Assembly (NCBI GenBank): GCA_020698575.1
Contig: CM036240.1
Location: 27,493,211 to 27,557,210 of the forward strand
Direction of reading: 5' to 3'
From: Bostrychus sinensis
Lineage: Eukaryota; Chordata; Actinopteri; Gobiiformes; Eleotridae
Length of the DNA stretch: 64,000 bases
The translations under genes and the position numbers were made by a program. The notes under the pieces were generated by a model that searched no databases, was not told the DNA's origin, and saw nothing but the letters and a program-made list of their open reading frames with translations. How positions within the stretch are numbered: position 1 is the stretch's first letter; each line of letters begins with the position of its first letter. Below, piece by piece: positions 42,901 to 54,900 of this stretch.

Positions 42901-45900
42901 AACGGATGGAGCATTTACCCCTGAAATAGAAGAAATTTAGTTCAGGTCTGGGCACTGTATCTTTACCATTGTGACATAAGCTCAGTGCCTTATTGGAGGT
43001 CTATTCCTGTGCTCCTTTTTATATTTACATTATGCTCTCTTGTACTATGCTTTACTATGCTTTCTAAACAGTACTCTATGGCTCAGCTGAGTGTGTCTGT
43101 CCAGCTCTCGTGTATCAGCCGGGGGGTTAATCCCTGGTGTGAATGGTCACGTGGTACAGGTGATGGGAGTCCATGTGTCCCAGCTGCTGCCAAACCAGAT
43201 TAAAGTTCAATGTGTGGATAGATGAATGTTGAATGCAAACAATCTGACAGAGAGATGGGTCAGTGCAGGGATGAGTCAGGGGCTACTGGAATGGGAAGTA
43301 AGGATGAGGTGTTTTACCAGTGGCTCAGTGTTAGCTCAGAGGACGCTGATATATGGGACTGTCCTGAATGATCACTTATTGATGCATTGATTATTACTGG
43401 AAACCTCTTTTCTCACAGTCACTGACCTTTACGAATAACACAGCATGCAAAAACCTCATCTAAATATCTATGTATCTTTTTTTTTATTTGCAGACAAAAA
43501 CTTCGAGGATGAAGACTCAGTGGACGGGGGCCGGTCCTCCTCCTCTTCGTCCTCCAAAGCGCCCCCTAGTGGAAGAAGAACTGTAGTGAGCTCTGTGAGG
43601 AGACCCAGCTCAGCCACTACAGCCAAGGCTCCAGGTAAGACCAAACTGATAGGATGCATCAAATATAGCATGTTAGCTTTATGTTAGCTTTTCACCTCCA
43701 TTTACTGTTACTGTTGACTGTTGTTTGTGACTTTGTTTTATCTTTTTCAAGGTAAAGAAGCTGGCGCTGGTGCTGTTGATGAAGAAGACTTTATTAAAGC
43801 CTTTGAGGATGTACCGTCTGCTCAGGTAGGTTGGACAGACAACATTTGTTTTGCATAGGCATGGATGAGGATGAGGTTGTATGATACTCAATAGACCCTT
43901 AAAACAAACAAACAAACAAACAAACACAAAAAAACAAACACTGAGTTGAAAGAATGGTGTATTTTTTTTCTCCAGATCTACTCAAACAGAGATCTTGAGG
44001 ACCAGCTGACCAAGATCAGAGAAGTGCTGTCTGATGACAAACATGATTGGGAGCATCGGGTAGTCGCTGTAAGACAACATTCATACAAAAAAATTGTACA
44101 TTTACAGTAGCTTATCATTATAATAAATAACTGTCACTTTCCACGTCCAGCTGAAGAAGGTGCGTTCTCTCATGTTGGCCGGAGCAGCTGATTATGAGGG
44201 TTTCTTCCAGCAGCTGCGGCTCCTGGAGGCTCCTTTTAAACTGTCAGCTAAAGACCTGCGCTCTCAGGTGGTCAGAGAGGCCTGCATCACACTGGGGTGA
44301 GACCACTACACATGGGAAGAGTAAACTGTCTATATGTACTTTTGTTTTTAGGATGCAACTAGATGTAAAATAAGGATTTTGGTTTAAATTATTTAATATT
44401 ACCTACAAGATTATTCAGGTAATTTACCTAAGCAATTTTAAGTACTTTTGACATAAATCAAGAGATAACTTATAAGTATGGGGTATCCCTTATCATTCAA
44501 AATAAACTGTGTTCATTTTTTCTGGGGATGAAAACAACTCATCTCATTATTTTTTAATTGCAATTTGTTATTAATATTTTCCTCAATATACTGTATTGTT
44601 AATTTTGGGGCTACATCACTCATTTTGTTTTTAGACACTTTCCTATTTTGTGGTAAAAATATTAAAAGTAGTGGTAAAAAATATAGTAAAGTTTCATTGG
44701 TGTGGTTTTATTTATTATATTATTATATTATATTATATTATTATTATATTTGTTTTAAACATGTTTACCTCATATCTTGCATGTCTTGGGACTCATGTGG
44801 GTAATTATTATGAAAGCTTGAATTCAGGAATATATTTTCCGCTTCAACCTTTGCCACCCAGTAGCCTCAGTAGATTACAGCACTGCAGTCAACCTACAAA
44901 TCTAATTAATTATAAATTAATGAGGTAGTGTCAGAAAATATACAAACTGACATATATTATTTACACACAGTTAGGCTAATGTAAATAAAGATTGGTCAGG
45001 CAAAAAAATTAGCTGAATGATTTCCAGGCGAAAACATTTATCTTTCAAATGTATAATTTCCATCATGATGATGTGGAACTCTGGAAAAGTTTCTCCAAAA
45101 TGGCTTTTTTTTTCCAAGTTTTTCCTTGTTTATATCTGAATCTTTGTGTATTTTTAGCCATCTGTCGTCAGTGTTGGGAACAAAATTCGACCACGGGGCA
45201 GAGAGCATCATGCCCACACTGCTCAACCTTGTGCCAAACAGTGCCAAAGTCATGGCCACGTCTGGTGTGGCTGCCATCCGCCTCATCCTCAGAGTAAGTA
45301 CAGGTTGTTGTCAAGACAAGACCGAATTCTCAAACAATTCCTGAATGTTTTTTTTTTCCCTCTTGCAGCAAACGCACTACCCACGTCTCATCCCCATCAT
45401 CACCAGTAACTGCACCTCCAAATCTGTTGCTGTCAGACGGTAAGAGGACCAACCTGACGTTTCAAAAGATTTCGAACTTCAGAAGATGTCATTGCTACTT
45501 ATATTATTACACATGATTACTGAAGTGATAGCCCAGTATTTTAGAAAATGGGGTCTGTGAGATACACAAATAGAAGTAACTTGCACAGAATAATTATTAA
45601 GGTTAAAAAAGCTTAACAAAGCATGGCTGCTAATAGGGCAGTGAAAACAAACTTTTACCTACTTAAACTATCAAAACAGCTACAGACTTTGCATTTATAT
45701 TCATGCTTATTCTGTTCGTGAACTTAGCAGTTCACAATACAAACACCTCTATGTTGCTGCCTATACCTAAAAAAAAGGTCATTTCTCAGCAGTGTATTTT
45801 TGGAAATATCCTTTCTGTGTCACATATTTAAAGTGACATTCAATTATTTCAGTGTTTGGTGTATTAAGCATTTAAAATCACTTTTTTCTTGCCCCATTCA

Positions 45901-48900
45901 CAAAAGTACATATTTTTGTCTTTTCTCCTTTTTGTTTCTCTAGCCATTTCAAACAATAGAAAAGTGCTAAATAATCACAGAATTAAACCCACAAAGATTT
46001 GCAGTCATATAATATAAAATGTATGAAATAAAAGGCAATATTAAATTAACATATAAGAGAAAAAAAGAGAAAAACAACGTGATGATGAGTAAAACAGTAT
46101 TTATTATTAACAATCAGTGTCAAATGAACACTTAATGGTAGATGAACGACAGATTGTAAAAATGTGTTTTTACCAGCAATTTAAAGTGATCTAAAGAAGT
46201 GCAGGATCTAATGTGCATTGGGAGATCATTCTAGAGTTTGGGAGCAGCAATAGAAAAGACATGGTCTCCCTTGGCTTTAAGGCAAGACAGAGGGACAGTC
46301 AGTAGGTTGTGGGAATTAGACCTGAGTGACCGTGGGGCAGTGTGAGTGGTTAAGAGATCTGTAATGTACTGTGGTGCTCTAAACCACATGTGCTGATAGC
46401 TATCTACTGTAGGAAATACCTTGCTATGTATTAATATCTAAAAAAAAATCTCAATCACAAAATGTTTTTTTTTTCCTAAAAAGCCCTATTTTAATTGTAC
46501 AAGACAGATTTAAGCTTTTATTACCAGGTTTGAGGTACTTTTTTCTCTACACGACCTCTTCAATGAGCTGAATTGTAACTAGTTTGACTGTGTTCTATTT
46601 CCAGACGCTGCTATGAATTCCTAGACCTTATGTTACAAGAGTGGCACACTAACACATTGGAAAGGTAAGCCTTTTAAACCTTTTAGTTTTTCTCAATCTA
46701 TACCAGCACAAAAAAAATTTCAATAACAAATGGAGCTCATCCTTGACCGCCCACCTCCTGGTTCCAGAAGTAAATTTTGCAATTCAGTTTACAGGCTTGT
46801 TACAGGCTTTATTAGCTATGGGGCAACTCCTATCTATAAATTTTATTTTAATCAAAATAATTATCTGAAATATGAAAGATACAAGTTCCAGATAATTTTT
46901 GATCAATTGTGTTACTGTCATGAGTTAGCCTATAGCTGATTAGTCTCTGCCTTTAAACTTTTACTATACAGAAAATGAATGGGAAAATAATTTACTTCCA
47001 AATCCAGGTACTGTTGAGGTCACTTGTATACTATATTACATTTTTTGCTAAGTAACGATATTGGGAGGCTTATTTTTATACATTCACACATTTTTACACA
47101 TGTTCACTACTCTGTTTAATGCTTCTTCTCTGCCCTTTAAAGATGTATTGGCATTTAGGTTAGTTAGCCAAGTGCTGGCTGGGTGCGTGGCTGATGATGC
47201 CAAGAAAATGGATGAATCCAAAAATCATCATCATTATGCCCCCCCCCCCATCATTGGGCCAATATAACATCCCCATGACAACCATACCAAATGGCTTTAT
47301 ATAGCGTGTGCAAAACACTGTGGTTAGTCATATTCCCCGTGGACCGCTGGAGGAATTAGCCTGAAAATAGGAAAGACCTTATTTGGCTACAATTATGTTT
47401 CCTTATTATCCCAGACATGTGGCCGTTCTGACTGAAACCATTAAGAAAGGCATCCATGACGCTGACTCTGAGGCCAGGTCAATCGCAAGGAAGTAAGTAT
47501 TAATTGTCCATTCTAAAACATAATGCGCAAAACTAATTTTCCTACATTGTAATTATGTTACTTTTTTTTTTTGCAGGTGTTATTGGGGTTTCCATGGCCA
47601 TTTCAGTCGAGAGGCAGAGCACCTGTTCCAAGCGCTGGAGTCCACCTATCAGAAGGCTCTGCAGTCTCACCTGAAGAGCTCCGATAGTATTGTGTCACTA
47701 CCACAGTCCGACCGATCCTCCTCTTCTTCCCAGGAGAGTCTCAAGTACGTTCTGCCAAAGCTGAATGTAACATGACATTTGGTAAAATTTTACTAAAATT
47801 GATGCATTGGTTATAGTTAATAGTAGATGATTATTGGTTGTAACTGAGTGACAGTGGCTTACCGGTTAGCATTACTCACAGCAAGAATGTCCTGTGTCCC
47901 AGATCAGACAGGTGGGGGCTTCTGTGTGGATTTTGCATGTTTCCATGTAGGTTTCCTCCAGGTGCTCCGGTTTCCCCTTTTACCAAAAATACGTACAATA
48001 GGTCCTCCATGGGGCCACAAAAAAGATTCTTTACATCAGTGGGACATTCCTGGTTAAACAAAGATTAAAGATAAGATATGAGCTAAAAACTGTATTTGAA
48101 GTGTTTTTACATAATATGGATGTGTTGCCGATAAAAGAGGAGAGCAAATCCCTAAAATCTAGCTTAATGCTGCAACAATTTTTACCTTGGCAACCTACCA
48201 AATTTGTTCTCTTTGACCCATCCTTCAATGCCAACAGGGCAACCTGTCAAGAGGAATGGGCAACCGCAGAACAGAGCCCAGAGACCCCTCTCCATATCCT
48301 GGTCAGGAGTACCTAAATGGTGCGTGTTTTAGGTTAATGGGGAAAACTGGAGCACCTGGAGAAAACCCACCAGACTAACATAGAAAGTGCTAACCACTTC
48401 ACCACTAAGTTCAGCTTGTGTTTAATGCAACATAGACAACTAATGCACTGTTTTAATTCAGGAAGAAAGAGCCACAAATCACTGGCTGTTTAAAACCTGA
48501 AACATTTGTTACTAAAATCTGATGTGCAAGACATGCTGTACTATTCTAAACTATTGCTCCTTGGCCAAAATGTATTCCAATTGCCTTTTTCTTTCATCTG
48601 GCTGCTGTTATTCTGGTACAGCATTTGTTTCCACTTATTCTCTACAAATAATAACGATGAACCTATCATTTGGTGAATTTTAGATTACTCTACTGGCTCA
48701 ATACTTAATCCACATGAAACTTAAATAACGATGTAGAAATCACTTCTATTATTATTTTATACAATCCAGTGTTTCTTTTTCCATCATTTGCTCTGGCTCT
48801 ATAGGCTTTATCACATCCTTCTGCTGTAATTGATTGGAGAAAGCCACTAATGCACAGGGCTTATTGGATATGATTGTGTAAACATGGGTGATTATTGCCA

Positions 48901-51900
48901 GTTTGGTGAGCATATGCTTGCACACAGATTCCCAGTAGGGAGCAGTGGTTAATGACCTCATGCTCCATCCATCAGTGGCAGCGGCTGTGGTCATCTGCGA
49001 GGACTGATAACTGAGCTCATCTCTCATTCAGGAAGTACTTACAACATAGATAGCTAAAATGTTGTGATGGATGTACTGTTGAAGATCTTTGTACTGTGCT
49101 TTTTAACTAAATTGTGTTTTCTCTTCCCTTTTTCAGCCGACCACTGTCTGTGAAAAGTGTCATTGGAGGGAGCATTACAAGAAGTAGGTCACTAAGCCTT
49201 GGTTCTACTTGTTGCTTTTTCAGTGTTTCATCACTAGATGGAGCTACTGCATCTTCAGAAACATGGCTTCACCTTACCTGTCACTTTTTTTCAGGTAAGC
49301 TGGTAAGCTCCAGGGTGCCCACACAGTCAGGATCCCTCCAGCGTTCTCGAAGTGACATCGACGTTAACGCTGCGGCCACTGCCAAGTCTCGTCTGACCAC
49401 TGTCCCCGCGTCCTCACCGTTCAGCTCTGCGGCTGCTCTACCTCCTGGATCCTATGCCTCTTTAGGTAATCTGTCATTAAGCAGTCACTCATCAGCTTCT
49501 CCAGACAGTTTCACAATTAACATTAAGTTTATGTGTGGTTTATTATTGGACTATTTCTGTATGTACACGATTTACTGCCATTAATGTGAGAGAGATGTTC
49601 AACAGCACAAAGTTAATAAGCAAAACATCCTGAGGTACTATGTTAGACCAACAAAGACGCCAATTCTGGTTCACTCTTCCACAAATGTGTTTGTTTAGAA
49701 ATGAGAAAGCTGTTGGATCTTACGATGCATTTTCTTTGCTTTCTGGAAGTACATCTTGAAAAAAAATTTGAAATTGGCAACAAAATGGTCAATTGCAATA
49801 TTCCCCGCAGCCTTACTGGGACAGTTTAATAAGCAAATTTTAATTGTTTGTGGCATTTACAAAGATGCCACAAGCAACAGTGAGCTCAAAAACATGAAAG
49901 AGCTTCTCCATCAGAGCTTTAAATTTCTATTAAGATGAATCTCAAGAAGGCTAGTTTAAAAACATCCTTTTTTTTTAGGTTTTATTGGACAGTACAGTGG
50001 AGTAGTGAGAGAATTATAGAGGAGAGAGAGAAGGGACAGACACTCGGAGTCCGCACTTATACCCACTACGCTGAGAAATATTATTGAATTATTTAGAAAT
50101 AATGGCAGCTTTCCTGTCTAAAGTTTGTAATATTCTCTTAATGGGGTGATCTTCAAACATTTTACGCCAAGTACCACATCAGAAAATATTTGGCTTTCAA
50201 AGTGCCATCTTAATAGGACAAAAATGTGCCTATACCATGAGATAGAATAGGAATTAACAAAGAAATATGTTAACATTTTAGAATGGGTCACACTATGAAA
50301 CATTAGGTAAGGCTGTACCACGGTATAGCTCAGTTGGTAGAGCTGTGGGACAGATGCACACCAGTTTCAGCCTACCTTGACATCGTGGGTTCAAGTCCGT
50401 ACTCCTACACTTTGTCGGGTGTCTCCAGCTCTCTTCCCCATGATTTCCTGTCCCGTCACAACTGTGCTATACAATGAAGCCGCAAAAGGCCTAAAGAATA
50501 TCTTTACACTTATTATTACAAAAAAATATTATTTACAAGAGTTATTAGTAAAGGATTAGTAAGCAGTTAATTGATTATCAACCATGCATTACCTCAATAT
50601 TTACAAACACCATTGAGTTATAAACATTGTTATTAATGTTTAATTCTAGAGTAATAAGCTCATTTAAATCAATGCAAAATTACAGACATCAGTGGTATTT
50701 CAGGATGTATAAACTATTTATTCAGTTAATTATGTACCTGATAATGCTTTATATTGTTGAGTTATAAGTGCTGAAATGTACTGAAGAAAATATAAACTCT
50801 TGCTAAACCAGGACCTAGCCAGTTCTAAAACAGGGCTAAACTAGGATCAAACCAGGTCTAAACCAGTACTAATGCAGGGCTAAACTAGGACTTAACCAGG
50901 TCTGAACCAAGTCTGCACCAGAACCAAGCAGTAATCTACACTTGACAACTGGATCAAGCTGTAAACTAAATCAGGACTTTAACTGCAAAAGACGTCTGAG
51001 TACCACCAGAAGAAGCCCGCGTACCACCAGTGGTGCCCGTACCACAGTTTGAGAACCACTTTCTTAATGCAAGTTTTTATTAATCCATCTCTCATAATTA
51101 CATGTCATTATAAAGCATTCAAGTGTTTTCTCTTGTACTCAGTGGCTTTTATGGACCTATCTTCAATAATAATAAATGCCAGGCTTGTCATTAGACGGCT
51201 CTGTCACCAGGAACTGTTTTTAAGCATATGACAAATTTCCTTGACAAATTAATGGAAGTCTTGACTGAAATTATGTTTTGACTAATATTCTGAATCAAAT
51301 GTGCCAAAAATGTCAACAAACCCCCTCCCCCTTCCCCTTTCGTTCTTGTCCAATGGCTGAACATTATCCATCACTAATGATGCAAAGGTCCCTTGCTTTC
51401 CCAGTTTTGCTCCAATTACTACTAATGTCTTACTCTACACCTCTGCTTCCCCTCTCTGCTGCACCGCTTCTCTTATGCCCCAAAAGATGGCGCTCCCGGT
51501 AAAACGGATGGTAAGACTTGACTGTGTCTCTCTGTTCGTCACAGGTTTACATCCTCCCCTCTTTTCGTCATCTGTTCTTTCCAACCTCCTGTTTTTTCTT
51601 CTAAAGTCCCAAGTGGCTTCTGTGGACCTCTGCATGGACTCTTTCTGCATGGACTCTTAAATGTAACCCTAATGACTGACGCCATGTTTCATCCTCTAGG
51701 ATTGTGTGTAGATATGTTGATGTCTTGTCTCTCATTGCAGGAAGGTGGTGGAACATTTTATGAATTTAAACTGGTGCCATATTTGACCCAAAACATCTTG
51801 ATAAATGTTATTTATAGGGTTGCATCTAAAGAAATTCCTTGCCAAATGCTGGGCTTTATATTTAAGATTTCCTAATGTACATGATGAGACTGGCAGAACA

Positions 51901-54900
51901 ATTCATTTCCCATTCTTTATAAATATGTTGTCTGTTCAATTTTTTTATTTGCTCTGAGCACTACGGTAGTCCTGAGATGCAACATCAGCATTTTTTTTTG
52001 TCCACTAGAAAAATAAAAGCAGCTAGATTTAAAAAAAATAATCTTGCCTTAAAAATAAACCCATCCTTCAAATAAAATAAAATAAAAAAACAACAAAAAA
52101 TTTAAATAAATGTCTGTATAAAAAAATAGCTTCATGAAAAAGTGAAAAGTGAAACCTGCCTATTTTTAGATTAACTTTATTTAAATAGTGGAAAGTCTTA
52201 TTTTTTTAAATAGAAGAATGTTTTTTTTTATTTTGTGACATGCTTTTTATATTACTGTCTGTTTTCTTGTGTTTATTTTTTTGGTAAGGGAGTTTTGTTT
52301 TTAAGAAGCTTTTTAAAAAAAATGAGACATGGCTTTATTTAATTGGACTGTATTTAATTGCATTTTTCATTTTTGAGGCAACACTTTAAAAATCTTCCTC
52401 CTTTTATTTTTCTAGTGGACAAAACAATTTTGATGTTGCACCTCAGGGCCACCATAGGGCACAGATCAATAGACAGAACCCGTCAATCAAGGGGAATACA
52501 GAAAATAATTTATTGCCTAAAGCCATCCTATTTAATTCAACAGTTAATGTAGACTTTGTACTTGCATCCTTGACCCATCCTTCAGTGTTACTGGGGCAAT
52601 CTGTCAGGAGCAGTGGGCGACAGAGAGGGCCCAGAAAAAACCTACACAGACAAACTCCACACAGAGGGGTCCAAAGATCAAACTCTGGACCTTCTAAACA
52701 CTTTTAAGATTTAGATTAATCTTACAGACACTTATCAACATTGTCATTAAATTGCTCAACTATTGCTCAATTAATGCTGCTTTTATGCAGTCATCAAAAT
52801 ATGTAGGGGGGTGGCGAGCAGACAAGCTTATCACAGCACTTGCCTTAAAGGGCTCTTGTTTACAGAGTTCTGAAAAGGCTTCAAAGAGCTATAAAACACT
52901 ACACGTACAGTAAGAAGTGTTTTATGAGTGGGCCTCGTAATCGATATGAAAAGGTCACTTATTTTTAGCTTGCTGTGTAGGTCTTATCAATGTAACTTCT
53001 TAGCTTGTTGCGTAATTGTTTTATGATTTATTATAGTTCTTCTAATAAACGTGGCTTTTGTTCATACTTATCATAGAGTTGTTTAGAGGCCTTTGATACA
53101 AATCTCAGGTCACTTGGAAACCACAAGAAAGTGTCAGTGTGAGCTAATAACACCATACCAAATTTCCAATATTTCAACATGGTCTTTGTGCAAAACAATC
53201 CAATTCAAACATGATGATATTGGACAGCACAAATAGAGCACAAAGAAGGGTTAGCCTGCCCTACTGTATGGCCCTACCAAATTTTATTGTATTCCACTGT
53301 GTGAACAGAAGTATTAGGTTATGGACTTACGACATTTATTGAATGTTTGTCTGTCTTTCTTCTAACCTGGGTGAAATAGTTTGCCATTAATTATGGTTTG
53401 CATGGTGGTAATGAGCCACTGTTCCCACTTAAGTGCAAATATAATCATTCACTCCCATTATGGACTCTTCAATTACAATTTAAAAGTCAATATTTGACAC
53501 TATTTGACTACCAACCAAAATAAGCAAATTCTTGGCAGATACTGTTGATCCCAGGTGTCTGTTTCCCCTTCTGTTTTTCAGGAGCTCTATCTCCTCGCCT
53601 AGGTCCATTCTTCTTCTCCAGCATCTATGTTAAGGCCTCACATTATGTCACTTTATTGCTATATTAAAATGTCTCTCTGAAATATGTTTCCCTTCAGGCC
53701 GCGTTCGCACCAGGAGAACGAGCTCCGGCAGCGTGGGTGGAGCCAGTCCCTCAGTGGTGGACAGTAGGGGGCGCAGTCGAGCCAAAGTGGTCTCCCAGTC
53801 CCAGCGTATGTATACCCACTTTCACATGTGACAAAATAAACTAGAATTAATTTTTGTACATTCATATTTCTCACATGTCTTAGTATGATCCAGTGGTCAT
53901 ACTAGATTTCCTCATTGAATTTTTTATGTGACATTTCTCAGCTGTCAAATAAGCCTGAGAAGCTGTTACAAATTTCATGTATTTTTGCTTACCTGCATGT
54001 GTAGTATATGTGATTGGTCCTATTCAGATCTGGCATTAAAACTTGTGGTAAGCTAGCACTGAAAACCCCCTTCTTCAATGTTTTTTAGGCAAAAGTAGTT
54101 ACTTGGACAACTTTAAATCACCGGTTAACCTATACATGCCTATGGAAGATGGGAGTATGTAATATAATCGCATAATACATAAAGATAGTCTAGTTCAGGG
54201 GTAAATACTTTTTCCATTGAGCCCACACCCCTTATATCTCTTAATCATAACTTCTAATGCCAGTTGTGAACAGAATGACTGGCGCTGGGCTCCTGCGATT
54301 TGTCTAAGCACTGCCTTCAATTATATTAACCAGTAATCTTTTAGCTAAGGCATTTGCAGGTGCCCAGTGCATGCAAAAAAAAAAAACAAACATAAAAACA
54401 TAACTCCTGTGTCTCATGTTTTCCACCTGTCCTGCCTATTGCTCCTATCATTCAGGATCCAGATCAGCCAATCCCATCAGTGGTAAGGCCTCATCAGCCA
54501 TAAACACCATCTGTGTAGCAGGGAGAGCTTTGCACGGCCATGATTTTTGTGCCTTTTTCCTTCACTTCATAATTTAGCTTTATTTGTCCCCACATATGTT
54601 TTGTTGCAGACTTTGTTTGGTGGTGTTTTGTTAAAGGGTTTGTTTCACTGGTGTGTCAAACATGGTTTGCATTGACGAGCACCATGCTTATCTTGCTGTT
54701 GTCTTGCTTTTCATCATTCACTTCCTTTTCCATGACGTTTTGTTTAGATGTTTTGTTAAAATTTATTTTATTCCCATTTATAACAAAAGTAAAATTGCAT
54801 ATTGGTGAGCACCTTATACATATTTTACACTCAACACTTGGATCTATGGGTCCCTGAGAATAGGATTTAAACTTTATTTTTAGGCTCTGGCTACACAAAT

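Larger units (their letters stand above)
30021..43493 (+). other. clasp1 intron 7 (13.5 kb) hosting two internal first exons
   Basis: Besides the two alternative first exons at 33222 and 41701, the intron carries repeats: 34027-34500, a SINE interrupted by a MITE fragment (35975-36430), a TA-flanked inverted-repeat element (36477-37356), dispersed copies at 37905-38500, a family copy at 39210-39465, tRNA-headed SINEs (39474, 41975) and a two-unit repeat (42194-42870). A T16 tract is near 31088. No other gene is supported. Confidence 0.8.
47745..49136 (+). other. clasp1 intron 16
   Basis: 1.4 kb. Holds two SINE copies in opposite orientation (47851-48075 + and 48180-48425 -). The remainder is plain A+T-rich intron. 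Confidence 0.75.
49466..53697 (+). other. clasp1 introns flanking the 24-nt microexon
   Basis: Two introns on either side of the microexon at 51487-51510. They contain a tRNA-headed SINE (50319-50505), part of a dispersed 340-bp-type repeat (50545-50740), degenerate aaaccagg/tctaaaccag short repeats (about 50800-50930), a hAT-like terminus near 51035-51062, and a minus-strand SINE (52565-52705). No further exon is supported. Confidence 0.7.

Noticed and set aside
49114..49584. Single 156-codon gene
   Set aside because: It is clasp1 exons 17 and 18 read through the open 111-nt intron plus intron sequence at both ends.
50321..50400. Possible tRNA gene with intact A and B boxes
   Set aside because: Arms do not pair as a tRNA and the downstream body and tail match another SINE copy.
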